Assembly: GCF_040932035.1 (NCBI RefSeq)
Contig: NZ_JBFRBB010000001.1
Location: forward strand, 806,001-870,000
Origin: Hoeflea_A sp040932035
Lineage (GTDB): Bacteria > Pseudomonadota > Alphaproteobacteria > Rhizobiales > Rhizobiaceae
Length of the DNA stretch: 64,000 bases
Reading direction: 5' to 3'
The notes below the pieces were generated by a model. That model had not been told where the DNA came from. It did no database searches and worked only from the letters and a program-made list of their open reading frames with translations. Each line of letters begins with the position of its first letter. Position 1 is the stretch's first letter. Both the position numbers and the translations under genes were made by a program. Positions 34,407 through 43,190 of the stretch are shown one piece after another.

Positions 34407-34724
34407 TCAAGCGACGGAACACATTCCATTCGCCGTTTCATTGTTCGGCTTTTCCAATGCGGAAAATGCGGCGCATACCAGTCGCCATTCGTTGCGAAGA
34501 ATGACTTCAGGCGCATCCAGTTCGATCAGATGTTCAAGGCGCGAAAGCCGCCTGAGGGCAAGGGTCCACTGTCGCCGTTGAACCAAACCGGTTTTGTCCG
34601 GTGAGGCTGGGTGTGCCGATCCGGATACCATCCGCTCGTTTCGTGACGACAACGAATGAAAGTGCAGTGCCGCCAGCCCTTCAGCGGAGAAAAATGTGCC
34701 AGATTCAATCCTGTCCATGTCCAT
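34407..34724 (-). CDS. Small protein with an RpoC-like segment
   Basis: A 105-codon frame in the 600-bp gap upstream of the cytochrome gene. Its C-terminal part, RLEHLIELDAPEVILRNEWR, matches at most anchor positions the conserved RNA polymerase beta-prime segment RLxxLLxLxAPxIIxRNEKR, including AP, RNE and the spaced leucines. The rest of RpoC is absent. This could be a stand-alone decoy or regulatory peptide or a fossil. No good ribosome-binding site was identified, so expression is uncertain. Confidence 0.45.
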   Translation of the reverse strand: MDMDRIESGTFFSAEGLAALHFHSLSSRNERMVSGSAHPASPDKTGLVQRRQWTLALRRLSRLEHLIELDAPEVILRNEWRLVCAAFSALEKPNNETANGMCSVA

Positions 34725-34893
34725 ACCTCCCGCATCGGACCTGCGACACGAAAGATGGCATCAGGGGGAGATTTACTCTTTCAGTTTACGGCATTTCAGA
34801 ATCGGACATTTGTCTGACAGGCCGATTGCCTATGGGCAGGTGCCGGAAGCTCGGCGCGAATTAATCGGAAATGAGACAAGCCGGGCGGCGTTG

Positions 34894-36510
34894 TTATTGT
34901 CCGGTTCCCTTCTTCGAAACCGCGTTGCGCAATTCGACCTTTCGAATTTTGCCGGTCGCCGTTTTGGGAAGGTCCTGAAAGACAAATCTTGTCGGAACGG
35001 CGTCCGCGGGCAGTTGGGACCTGCAGAACGACATCAGTTCATCCTGCGATATAGCGCGCCCATGCGTTGTTGTGACAAAGGCACAGGGAGACTGGCCAGC
35101 CGATGCGCTTGGCTGTGCAATCACGGCAACCTCGAGAATGTCAGGATGACCGTATAATATGTCCTCGATCTCGACGGATGAAACGAACACACCGTTTGAC
35201 ACGATGGCATCGACTGCCCGGTCTTTGATCTCAATGGACCCGTCCTTGTGCCAAAGCGCAATGTCTCCAGTATGAAACCAGCCGTCGTCCAGAACATTTT
35301 TGGATGCGTTTTCATCGCCAATATATTCGAGCATCACCGTGTTTCCGCGAATGAGCACTTCGCCCAGGGTTTTTCCATCCTTTGGAACGGGCCTAAGGGA
35401 TGCATGTTCTGCGACCATCAGATCGTCAACCGCCGGGGTCGGCGTGCCCTGGCGGCCCATCACCTCCCGTTTTTCGACGCCGAACAGCCTGTCAATCTCA
35501 GGCCTGTGCATGCTTACGGTGGCCGGGCCGTGGCACTCGGAACTGCCATATTGATGGACAACTGTGATCCCCTGCTTTTCAAGCCTTTGTACAAGACTGG
35601 ACGGCGGCGGCGCGCCGCCCGTGATGCATTGAATGCGGTTGAGATATCGCTGGCCGCTTGATGTGAATTCCCCGGCAAGCAGATGGAGCAGGCTGGGCGG
35701 CAGGCAGAGATGACTGACCCGGTGGCGGAGAATTTCCTCCCGGAGATCTGCTGCTGAGACTGACCGCAGACAGATATGCGTTGCTCCAACGGCTGTCACG
35801 GTCCAGACAAATGACAGTCCGTTGCTGTGGTACATCGGCCAGGTCCAAAGGTGAACCGAATTGTGCGTCACACCGAAGCTAATGGCATTTGACAGAGCGG
35901 ACAGATAGGCACCGCGGTGGGAATAGACGACGCCTTTTGGACTGCTCGTGGTTCCCGACGTGCATAATATGCACAGCGGTCGCCGCTCGTTGTCGATGCG
36001 ATGCATAGGACCGGCGTCCGGCGCGCCGCCGATAAAGTCTTCGTAGTCCTGCATGCCTTTCAATTTGGCGTGGCCGGCTTGTTGATCTGAAATGACGACA
36101 AGCTGAACCGTGCACTCGGCTTGTTCGATCGCCGCGTTTGCAAGCGGCAGGTATTCCTGGTCGCAGATCACAAGGGCTGTCTTGGTGTGAGCCCATTGCC
36201 GGGCAATCACTCCGGGTTCCAGCAGTGGATTCTGTGTGAACAAAACCGCACCTGCAAGAGGCACCGCAAAATGACACTCGATCATCGCCGGAATATTGGG
36301 TGCCAGAACGGCGACGGCCTGATCGGGTTTGAGGCCGGCACTGCCAAGGGCGGAAGAAAGATGTCTTACCCGTAAATACAGGTCTTCATAGGTTGTCTTT
36401 TTGCTACCGTAAATAATTGCGGGGTGCCGGGAGAAGAAATTTGCACCTCGCATAAGAAAACTGAGTGGCGTCAACGGTACGTAATTTGCCTCTGAATGGT
36501 CTTCGATCAT
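34894..36510 (-). CDS. Acyl-CoA ligase (AMP-forming)
   Basis: A 538-aa ANL-superfamily enzyme with P-loop LCTSGTTSSPKGVVYSHRG, the A5 motif YGSSECHGP, the hinge GWFHTGDIALW and the catalytic Lys in LPKTATGKIRK. It activates a carboxylic acid, probably a fatty or aromatic acid, to its CoA thioester via the adenylate. It stands alone on the minus strand, divergent from the AraC regulator across 294 bp, so that regulator may control it. Confidence 0.88.
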   Translation of the reverse strand: MIEDHSEANYVPLTPLSFLMRGANFFSRHPAIIYGSKKTTYEDLYLRVRHLSSALGSAGLKPDQAVAVLAPNIPAMIECHFAVPLAGAVLFTQNPLLEPGVIARQWAHTKTALVICDQEYLPLANAAIEQAECTVQLVVISDQQAGHAKLKGMQDYEDFIGGAPDAGPMHRIDNERRPLCILCTSGTTSSPKGVVYSHRGAYLSALSNAISFGVTHNSVHLWTWPMYHSNGLSFVWTVTAVGATHICLRSVSAADLREEILRHRVSHLCLPPSLLHLLAGEFTSSGQRYLNRIQCITGGAPPPSSLVQRLEKQGITVVHQYGSSECHGPATVSMHRPEIDRLFGVEKREVMGRQGTPTPAVDDLMVAEHASLRPVPKDGKTLGEVLIRGNTVMLEYIGDENASKNVLDDGWFHTGDIALWHKDGSIEIKDRAVDAIVSNGVFVSSVEIEDILYGHPDILEVAVIAQPSASAGQSPCAFVTTTHGRAISQDELMSFCRSQLPADAVPTRFVFQDLPKTATGKIRKVELRNAVSKKGTGQ

Positions 36511-36804
36511 TACGAAACCGGTATTTCACAAGATTTGTGCGCCTACGGAAGTAAATCTTTTCAAAAATACAACAAACACAGGCGCCGACCAAATCAAAAG
36601 GGTGATTTGGTGTGGCGTCTTTGGGTTAGGTGAGCATGGCAACTTGGATAGGTGGGACGGTCAATCCGCCACATGAAACGGAGCGCGGGTCCGTCGTTTT
36701 ACCTTGTCTGGTCGAGCGCGACTTCAGCGGAACGGCTTGTTACCCAGTTTGCATTTTTGATGTGGTTTGACATTAATATTTACAGGTTGAGGTGCTTGTA
36801 ATTC
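36511..36804. promoter_or_regulatory. Divergent control region with hairpin/palindrome
   Basis: About 294 bp separate the ligase gene (minus) from the araC-type gene (plus). At 36588-36611 ACCAAATCA and TGATTTGGT form a perfect 9-bp inverted repeat with a six-base loop; CGCC and GGCG extend it outward with a small bulge. It could be an operator for the AraC protein or a terminator-like hairpin. Nothing else is clear here. Confidence 0.4.
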
Positions 36805-37680
36805 ATGTCCAACAGTATGAATCAGACGATGAACATCATGGCTCCGCCGCGTGGCGAATTGCCGTGTTGGGGCAAGCGGGTCGATCTGGGCAATTTTTTC
36901 GTGGAACTGGTGGAAGCCGGTTCTCGCCGCATCAATGTTCGCCTGTCCAAGTGTTTTGCCAGCATCAGCTTTGATTCCGACGAGGGCCACAGTTCCCTGG
37001 CCGGCGACCGGCTCCGGCGCTATGAACGGCGCGCCTATGAGTTTATCGTCGCACCGCCCGGTTTCCCGATACGCGGAGAATCCACTTCGGCACCCGAAGT
37101 TCTGGTTTTTGTGTTTGATTTTGATTCCATCCGGCAGGATGTTGCAGCTGCTCTTCAGGTTTCACCCGACATTCTGGAACCACGCGTCATCATTGATGGG
37201 CCGAAGGTGCTGACCACCGAGCTGGCGCAAAGAATACGGCGTCACATGTTGCGCGGGGATATATCGAAGGACTATTTGCGGGCGCTTTGTATGGTTCTGC
37301 TGGTCGACATGATGCGGCTTCCGCAAACGCACGCACGTTCGGGGCGGGGCCAGATACTCGATGATGCGCTGCTGGAATCCGTTCTCACCTTTATTGATGC
37401 CAATCTCGATTCAGACCTTGCGATCGAGAACCTTGCCCGTCTGTGCGGTGTCGTTACCCATCGGTTTGCAAGGTCGTTCAAGGCAAAAGTCGGCGAGCCT
37501 CCTCACAAGTTTGTCCTCAATCGCCGTATCAACCAGGCCCGGCGGCTTTTGGTGAGCACGGACCTCCCGATCGCCGAGATTGCGTACACATCGGGCTTTT
37601 CCTCGCAAAGTCACATGACAACAACGCTTCGCCGCCAGCTTGGACTGACCCCGGCGCAGCTTCGCGATCCGGCAACTTGA
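36805..37680 (+). CDS. AraC-family transcriptional regulator
   Basis: A 291-aa protein with a cupin-like N-terminal domain and a C-terminal double helix-turn-helix (about 190-285): LAIENLARLCGVVTHRFARS, then INQARRLLVSTDLPIAEIAY and GFSSQSHMTTTLRRQLGLTP. It is divergent from the acyl-CoA ligase gene. RclR, the regulator of rclABC, is also AraC-type, but distance and sequence do not prove that link. Confidence 0.87.
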   Translation: MSNSMNQTMNIMAPPRGELPCWGKRVDLGNFFVELVEAGSRRINVRLSKCFASISFDSDEGHSSLAGDRLRRYERRAYEFIVAPPGFPIRGESTSAPEVLVFVFDFDSIRQDVAAALQVSPDILEPRVIIDGPKVLTTELAQRIRRHMLRGDISKDYLRALCMVLLVDMMRLPQTHARSGRGQILDDALLESVLTFIDANLDSDLAIENLARLCGVVTHRFARSFKAKVGEPPHKFVLNRRINQARRLLVSTDLPIAEIAYTSGFSSQSHMTTTLRRQLGLTPAQLRDPAT

Positions 37681-37757
37681 AAGGCGGCGGCCAATTTGCA
37701 GCAGTTTGATGCCGGCATGCGGCAGGATATCCTGAAATGGTTCCTGGTCCGGCTCCA

Positions 37758-38735
37758 TCATGATGTTGTCATCAGGAAATCGTCAACCAGCCGCGTCACC
37801 TCATCAGGTGCGTCTTCCGTGCTGTAATGTCCGGCCTCCGGAATGATCTTGATTGGAGCTGTCGGAAAGAGCTGACTGAACAGGGGCAGGAAATGTTCCG
37901 GATGCAGCGTATGGTCTTGCGCGCCCCATATGGCCAGGGCCGGTTTTTCCAAAATGGCTGCCTTTGCGGCGGGAGCCGGCACCTCAAATTCATGGGCCCC
38001 GATGGCAAAGCCCTTTGCCCAGCTGATTGCACCTGCTGCCTCAACCGCAGTGGGAAACGGTAGGCTGTAGGCCCGGATCCAAGTGTCGGTCACGATATCG
38101 TTGCGCACGAAACCATTCAGCTTCATCGTGGAGAGAATGTTGTAGTCGAGGTGACCCAGCACCTCTTCGAGACTGCCATTTTCTTCAGCCTTCACAATCC
38201 ATCGGAACCAGGGTGAGACGCCGGCATTTGCTGATATCCGGTCAATAAGGTCGGACTGGCCGAGTGGAGTCGGCCCGTTCGCCGAGGTGATCCGCCTGAT
38301 CCGGTCCGGTTGTCGGGCTGCCAGGCCCATGCCGACGGGACCGCCAAAGTCATGCATGATGAGCGTGACATCGCGCAGGTCCAGGTCCAGAACAAATGTT
38401 TCCATATTGTCGATGTGATCCTGCAGCCAATAGGTTCTGTCTTGCGGCGTCGCGCTCTGGCCAAACCCCATATGGTCCGGTGCGATAACGCGTGTGTTTC
38501 TTGACCAATGGGAGATCTGCTGACGGAACAGGTAACCCCAGGTCGGTTCACCATGAAGAAGCAACAGTGTGTCCGGCCCGATGCCCTCATCGATGTAGTG
38601 CATCTTGAAGCCGGCCACATCTGTTTAGCGGGCACGGAACGGCCAGGTACCTTCAAATGTCTCAGTGGCCGGGACTACCGGGTGTTTATTACCGGCTGTT
38701 GATTTTGTCTGCTTAACCTGAACTGTCTGCGCCAT
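37758..38735 (-). pseudogene. Haloalkane-dehalogenase-like alpha/beta hydrolase with in-frame TAA
   Basis: A frame with a good start (ATG 38735, GAAGGGAAACC upstream) reads MAQTVQVKQT and on to TFEGTWPFRAR, then TAA at 38627-38625, and continues in the same frame as TDVAGFKMHYIDEG and 280 more codons. The TWPF-R and MHYIDEG pieces belong together in this family, so codon 37 looks like a nonsense mutation. A GTG at 38618 could restart a 286-aa protein but has no ribosome-binding site. The catalytic core is intact: HGEPTWG, nucleophile Asp in MHDFGGPVG, acid Asp in GAQDHTLHP and His in EAGHYS. Confidence 0.75.
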
Positions 38736-38914
38736 GTGGTTTCCCTTCGCTTGGTGTGAACCGGCTGGACGACAATTGGCTGGAGCCACGGCATCCACGC
38801 GAGAAATGCTGCTGCCTGTTTATCCAACGGGTCATGTCCCGCGCTTTCAGATTTCGCGGTTTCAAAATCACACAGGTTGGAAAACGCCGGGCGAAGAGCA
38901 CCATAAATACGTTG
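38736..38914. other. Spacer between dehalogenase pseudogene and IS110 remnant
   Basis: It contains the ribosome-binding site for the ATG at 38735 and sequence that may be the left flank of the insertion-sequence remnant. No gene is supported. Confidence 0.4.
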
Positions 38915-39110
38915 ATGTCGGTCGGCATCGACATTGGCAAAGACACATTCCATCTGGTCAGCTTCGATGAAGGGGCTGGTTTGCCTTGCGCAAGAAGATC
39001 AAGCGGTTTGCATTGAAGGCGGCTTTCGAGGGACTACCGCGTTGGATTGTCGGTATGGAAGTCTGCCTCAGTGCGCATTTTGTGAGCCGAACGCTCCGCA
39101 CACGCCGCGC
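38915..39110 (+). pseudogene. IS110-family transposase N-terminal remnant, frameshifted
   Basis: The ATG at 38915 begins MSVGIDIGKDTFHLVSFDE, the conserved RuvC-like N-terminus of IS110 transposases. The protein continues in another frame as LRKKIKRFALKAAFEGLPRW and GMEVCLSAHFVSRTLR, the next conserved block, so a frameshift lies near 38975-38985. The remaining transposase, about 250 residues, is missing. It is a dead relic. Confidence 0.8.
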
Positions 39111-39202
39111 CTGGTTGTATTCCTTGGAGGGTCGGCCAATTATCCACAAAATTGAAATTACGATTCTGAGAAAAAAACCCTCAAATTCGACAGCTTAAGA
39201 AG

Positions 39203-39276
39203 TTGGCGGTTTTTCCGACGGTATGCGCGAGTTGTCGAAGATAAATCCGTCAACAAATCAAGGACCTATCCGCCCT
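39203..39276. repeat. 74-bp dispersed repeat, copy 2
   Basis: It aligns by eye with 14372-14445 at roughly 80 percent identity and follows the IS110 remnant by under 100 bp, which suggests it is the element's end region. The rest of 39277-39546 shows no gene or strong structure. Confidence 0.6.
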
Positions 39277-39546
39277 GAAATCTGCGCTCGAAGGGCAGTG
39301 CTGCGAAACTCCCCTGCATTGCCAACACCACGACAGCTGCCCGTCAAATTCTGTTGACGGTACTTTTGTTAGAGCAAAACGGTGTGACGTATCTGCGTTG
39401 CCCTAACGCTCTGTTGTCCAGAGCCAGCCACACACCAGGTGTTTGTGTAACAATGCCGATTGTCCACATATTGTCTGTGGGAGTGCCGGGAAGTGGGGCT
39501 TAAATGACGCCAGGCGTGTCAGTGAGTGGGGCCATCGCCCGGGCGA

Positions 39547-40200
39547 TCACATGGCCGCCAGTGTGTGCTCCAGGCCTTTTTCGATATGTATTTGAAGGAT
39601 TTCTGCAGCCTTGTCGGCCTGGCGGGCGAGCGCGGCTTCGAACATTTCCCGATGTTCGTCTACAGCTTCCTGACCGCGATAGGTCAGCACCAGCATCTGG
39701 TATCTGAGGTACTTGTCGTAAAGGATTGAATGCAGCGATAGAAGATTGCCGGACCCGCAGGCCTCGATCATGGCGAGATGAAACTCCCAGTCATAGCGCT
39801 TCCAGTCTTCTTTTAAAGAGGTGTCGCCTGCAAGCATGCGCTGTTCCATCAAATGCAGTTTGTGATGCGCAGCCACTAGGTTGCCCTCCCAGTCAGTGTC
39901 GCCGTTCTGGATTGAAAGCCTTGCCGCGTGACATTCCAGGAGGATCCGCAGGTTGGAAATCTCGATCAGATCTTTCTGAGATACGGCCGTGACAAAAAAA
40001 CCGCGCTGTTCTTCTGAAGAAACAAATCCTTCACTCGAAAGGCGGCTGAGCGTCTCCCGCAGCGTTGACATGCTGGCCGAATAGCGTTCGCGCAATGCAT
40101 CGAGTTTCAGCTTCGATGCGGGTGCGAGATTGCCGAAAATGATGTCCCGCTTGATGCGCTGATAGGTCGAAGAGCCGACCGTGTTGCCTGTCTTGTCCAT
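39547..40200 (-). CDS. GntR-family regulator, FadR/FCD subgroup
   Basis: A 217-aa regulator with an N-terminal winged helix (TYQRIKRDIIFGNLAPASKL to TLRETLSRLSSEGFV) and a C-terminal all-helical FCD ligand domain with candidate metal His residues (WEFHLAMIEACGS, ILQIHIEKGLEH). It is divergent from the Gfo/Idh/MocA gene and the catabolic cluster, with a palindrome in between, so it is the likely local repressor. Confidence 0.88.
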   Translation of the reverse strand: MDKTGNTVGSSTYQRIKRDIIFGNLAPASKLKLDALRERYSASMSTLRETLSRLSSEGFVSSEEQRGFFVTAVSQKDLIEISNLRILLECHAARLSIQNGDTDWEGNLVAAHHKLHLMEQRMLAGDTSLKEDWKRYDWEFHLAMIEACGSGNLLSLHSILYDKYLRYQMLVLTYRGQEAVDEHREMFEAALARQADKAAEILQIHIEKGLEHTLAAM

Positions 40201-40292
40201 GGTTTCTGCCGTCTGATTTTTCCGCCATTGTCATGAAATTCAAACATATACGGCCTTCTCCAAAAAAGAAATATAAATCTGCATATCATAAA

Positions 40293-40308
40293 AATATCAG
40301 ATGATATT
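40293..40308. promoter_or_regulatory. Palindrome AATATCA-GA-TGATATT, GntR operator candidate A
   Basis: A perfect inverted repeat in the AT-rich divergent region between the gntR gene and the first dehydrogenase gene. Related palindromes occur at 41489-41505, 50321-50333, 60449-60457, 61327-61335 and 61358-61366. Confidence 0.55.
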
Positions 40309-40379
40309 GATAAACTCAGATAAAAAATATACGTTGTGCCACCTGACGAACACGAACGAGAACGGGGAGAGCATGTTCC

Positions 40380-41474
40380 ATGCCTGACGTCACACGCATC
40401 GCTGTTGTTGGCTTTGGTCTGGTTGGCAAACGCCATGCTGAATCAATCCGGCGCCTGCCGGACCTTCGGTTGGCAGCGATCGTTGAGCCGGATGACGAAG
40501 CGCGCGCATCGGCGACTGCCATGGGCGCTCCGTGTTTCGCCACGCTGGATGAGATGTTCGACAGGACTGAAGTGGACGGGGTTATTCTTGCGACGCCAAC
40601 GCCTCTGCATGTGGAGCAGGGGCTCACCTGCATCGAAATGAAGTGCCCTTTGCTGGTCGAAAAGCCAATTGCGGTCACCGCGCAAGAAGCCAGGGTGCTG
40701 GTCGATGCGGCAGAAGCCGCGCAGGTCCCGTTGCTCGTCGGCCATCACCGACGGCACAACGGCATGGTTCGCGCGGCAAAGTCCGCCATCGCAGCCGGCG
40801 CCATCGGTGAACTGAGGGCGATACAGGCCACATGCTGGTTCTACAAACCCGACCACTATTTTGAGGCAGCGCCCTGGCGCATGCGCAAGGGCGCCGGACC
40901 CGTTTCGGTCAATCTGGTGCATGACGCCGACCTGCTTCGTCATTTCTGTGGAGAAGTTGCGCGCGTTCAGGCACAATCCGTTCCGTCGGCGCGCGGGTTT
41001 GAAAATGAAGATCTTGCGGCAGCCTTGCTGACGTTCAAATCAGGTGTTGTCGCGACAATTTCGGTTGCCGACACAATTGTTGCGCCATGGAGCTGGGAAC
41101 TGACGGCGCGGGAAAATCCTGCCTATCCGGCCACCAATGAGAGCTGCTACCTGGTTGGCGGATCGCGCGGTTCGCTCTCTATCCCGGACTTGCGGGTCTG
41201 GAGCCATGAAAACGAGCCGGACTGGTGGTCGCCCATCTCAGCCAAAACCCTTGTTGCCGGGACGGGCGATCCGCTGTCGGTACAGGCGGCACATTTTTCG
41301 AATGTGATTTTGGGACAGGAAGCCCCACTTGTTTCGGGCCTGGACGGATTGCGGTCGCTGCAGATTGTTGAGGCAGTCCAGCGCGCCGCCGAAACGGGAA
41401 ATCCCATTGAAATCAACCCGATGAAAAATACGGATTCGCAAGTCGAGTCTGATCGAAAGGCTATATTGATTTAA
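40380..41474 (+). CDS. Gfo/Idh/MocA-family dehydrogenase 1
   Basis: A 364-aa NAD(P)-dependent oxidoreductase: N-terminal Rossmann motif VVGFGLVGKRHAE, the catalytic-lysine motif VEKPIAV and a C-terminal alpha/beta domain with the NLVHDADLLRHF segment that places the catalytic His/Asp. Such enzymes oxidise a hydroxyl of sugars or cyclitols. It is the first plus-strand gene of the cluster, with operator A upstream and operator B between it and the TRAP genes. Confidence 0.87.
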   Translation: MPDVTRIAVVGFGLVGKRHAESIRRLPDLRLAAIVEPDDEARASATAMGAPCFATLDEMFDRTEVDGVILATPTPLHVEQGLTCIEMKCPLLVEKPIAVTAQEARVLVDAAEAAQVPLLVGHHRRHNGMVRAAKSAIAAGAIGELRAIQATCWFYKPDHYFEAAPWRMRKGAGPVSVNLVHDADLLRHFCGEVARVQAQSVPSARGFENEDLAAALLTFKSGVVATISVADTIVAPWSWELTARENPAYPATNESCYLVGGSRGSLSIPDLRVWSHENEPDWWSPISAKTLVAGTGDPLSVQAAHFSNVILGQEAPLVSGLDGLRSLQIVEAVQRAAETGNPIEINPMKNTDSQVESDRKAILI

Positions 41475-41488
41475 TCAGGCGGAGTTTA

Positions 41489-41505
41489 AAAATATCAGAT
41501 ATTTT
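41489..41505. promoter_or_regulatory. Palindrome AAAATATC-A-GATATTTT, GntR operator candidate B
   Basis: A perfect 17-bp palindrome about 85 bp upstream of the TRAP binding-protein start codon, in an AT-rich stretch that also holds CTAAAATATC and TTAGATAAAATC. It suggests a separate promoter for the TRAP operon under the same regulator. Confidence 0.6.
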
Positions 41506-41588
41506 CTAAAATATCTTGCAAATTAGATAAAATCTGTCAATAGTTGAAAAGACCTCAATACGACGTCCGATCCATGGGAGGAAAAGGA

Positions 41589-42599
41589 ATGTTCTTAAAC
41601 GTCACACGCCGCGCAATCTTATCGGCGATAACTGCAACCGGCATTGCAGCGACGATGGCAATGCCAACACTTGCGGCAGACAAGATCAAGCTGCGCCTGG
41701 CCACGTCCGGCTCTGAAACCGACGCACGCTCGGTCGCCATGGCCGAGGTTTTCGGTCCGATGGTCGCCGATTTTGCCGACTACGAGCCAGGCTATAATGG
41801 CACCCTGTTTGCGCAAGGGACCGAGCTGGAAGCCATTAGCCGCGGTAATCTTGAGATGTCGATCGCATCGGCGCAGGAACTGGCACAGTTCTTCCCCGAG
41901 TTCTCAATCTTTACCGCCGGCTATGTTCATCAGGATGCTGCACACCAGGTTGCGGTCTTCAACGATCCCTTGATGGATCCCTTCAAGCAGAAGGTGGAAG
42001 ACGAACTGGGCGTGAAGCTTCTTTCGGTCATGTATCTTGGCCGCCGGCAGGTGAACCTGCGGCAGTCCAAGGACGAATTGGACGTTAAAACGCCGGCCGA
42101 TCTTGCCGGTGTGAACCTGCGCATGCCCGGTACCGACTCCTGGCAGTTCCTCGGCAAGGCACTTGGAGCGTCACCCACCCCGATGGCATTTGCCGAGGTC
42201 TATACCGCACTTTCCACCGGAGCCGTTGACGGTCAGGATAATCCGCTTCCAACCGTCGTGGACGCAAAATTCTACGAGGTGACCAATCAGATCGTACTGA
42301 CCTCGCATCTCGTCGATCTCAACTATATCGCTTTTTCAAAAGCGGTATGGGACAGCTTGACGCCTGAGCAGCAGGCCACCGTGCAGAAAGCCGCAGATGC
42401 GGCGGCAGAATCCGGTCGACAGAAGCAGCTCCAAAAGGAGGCCGACCTTGTCGCTTTCCTCGAAAAGCAGGGATTGGCGATTTATGAGCCCGATCTGGCC
42501 GCGTTTCGCGATCAGGTGCAGTCGATGTACCTCGAAAGCGAGTTTGCCCAGTCCTGGCCTGATGGCGCGTTGGAAAAGATTAACGCGCTCGGCAAATAA
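41589..42599 (+). CDS. TRAP transporter substrate-binding protein (DctP family)
   Basis: A 336-aa periplasmic protein. The ATG at 41589 is preceded by GGGAGGAAAAGGA and gives a signal peptide (NVTRRAILSAITATGIAATM to TLAADK). The conserved DctP segment RMPGTDSWQFLGKALGASPT contains the carboxylate-binding Arg, and AFAEVYTALSTGAVDGQDNP is also typical. It captures an organic acid for the DctQM channel that follows. Confidence 0.92.
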   Translation: MFLNVTRRAILSAITATGIAATMAMPTLAADKIKLRLATSGSETDARSVAMAEVFGPMVADFADYEPGYNGTLFAQGTELEAISRGNLEMSIASAQELAQFFPEFSIFTAGYVHQDAAHQVAVFNDPLMDPFKQKVEDELGVKLLSVMYLGRRQVNLRQSKDELDVKTPADLAGVNLRMPGTDSWQFLGKALGASPTPMAFAEVYTALSTGAVDGQDNPLPTVVDAKFYEVTNQIVLTSHLVDLNYIAFSKAVWDSLTPEQQATVQKAADAAAESGRQKQLQKEADLVAFLEKQGLAIYEPDLAAFRDQVQSMYLESEFAQSWPDGALEKINALGK

Positions 42600-42629
42600 G
42601 CTCTAGAAAACCAGCCACGGGAGGGCCAG

Positions 42630-43190
42630 ATGACTGGACCAATCAAATGGTTTACACGTGGCGTAGAGTTCATCGCCGCCGCCATGTTGGCGGCGATGTT
42701 CATCACATTTCTCTTGCAGATTTTCTCGCGTTACGTCCTCTTGACGCCTTTCGGATGGACGCTGGAGCTGTGCCTGACCCTCTGGGTCTGGATCGTCTTT
42801 TTCGGTTGCGCATTCATGGTTCGCGAAAGAGATCACGTGACATTCGACATATTCTATCTTGCCGCACCGCGTCGCATTCGACAAATGCTCGCGTTGATTT
42901 CCGCGGCGGCGATCGTGATCGGCATGGGTTGGGCGCTGTTGCCCACCTGGGATTACATCGACTGGATGAAGATTCGAAAGACCACGACGATCGTGAACCC
43001 GTTCACCGGCGTCAAGATCCCCATGCGGACGATCTTCTCGATTTACGCGATCTTCATGGTCGCACTGATTGTTCGCTATGCCTGGCGGTTCATCGACGTT
43101 TTCCGCAATGGCCCGCCCGACGAAGACCACGAAATCCCGGGGCATGAATCCGAACCGCCGGCTCTGCGCCACGGGGAGGATGTGGTATGA
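42630..43190 (+). CDS. TRAP transporter small permease (DctQ)
   Basis: A 186-aa membrane protein with four predicted segments, including AAAMLAAMFITFLLQIFSRYV, TLWVWIVFFGCAFMVRERDHV (DctQ signature) and IFSIYAIFMVALIVRYAWRF. The last stretch is hydrophilic. GGGAGGG precedes the ATG and the stop overlaps dctM (ATGA). Confidence 0.92.
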   Translation: MTGPIKWFTRGVEFIAAAMLAAMFITFLLQIFSRYVLLTPFGWTLELCLTLWVWIVFFGCAFMVRERDHVTFDIFYLAAPRRIRQMLALISAAAIVIGMGWALLPTWDYIDWMKIRKTTTIVNPFTGVKIPMRTIFSIYAIFMVALIVRYAWRFIDVFRNGPPDEDHEIPGHESEPPALRHGEDVV

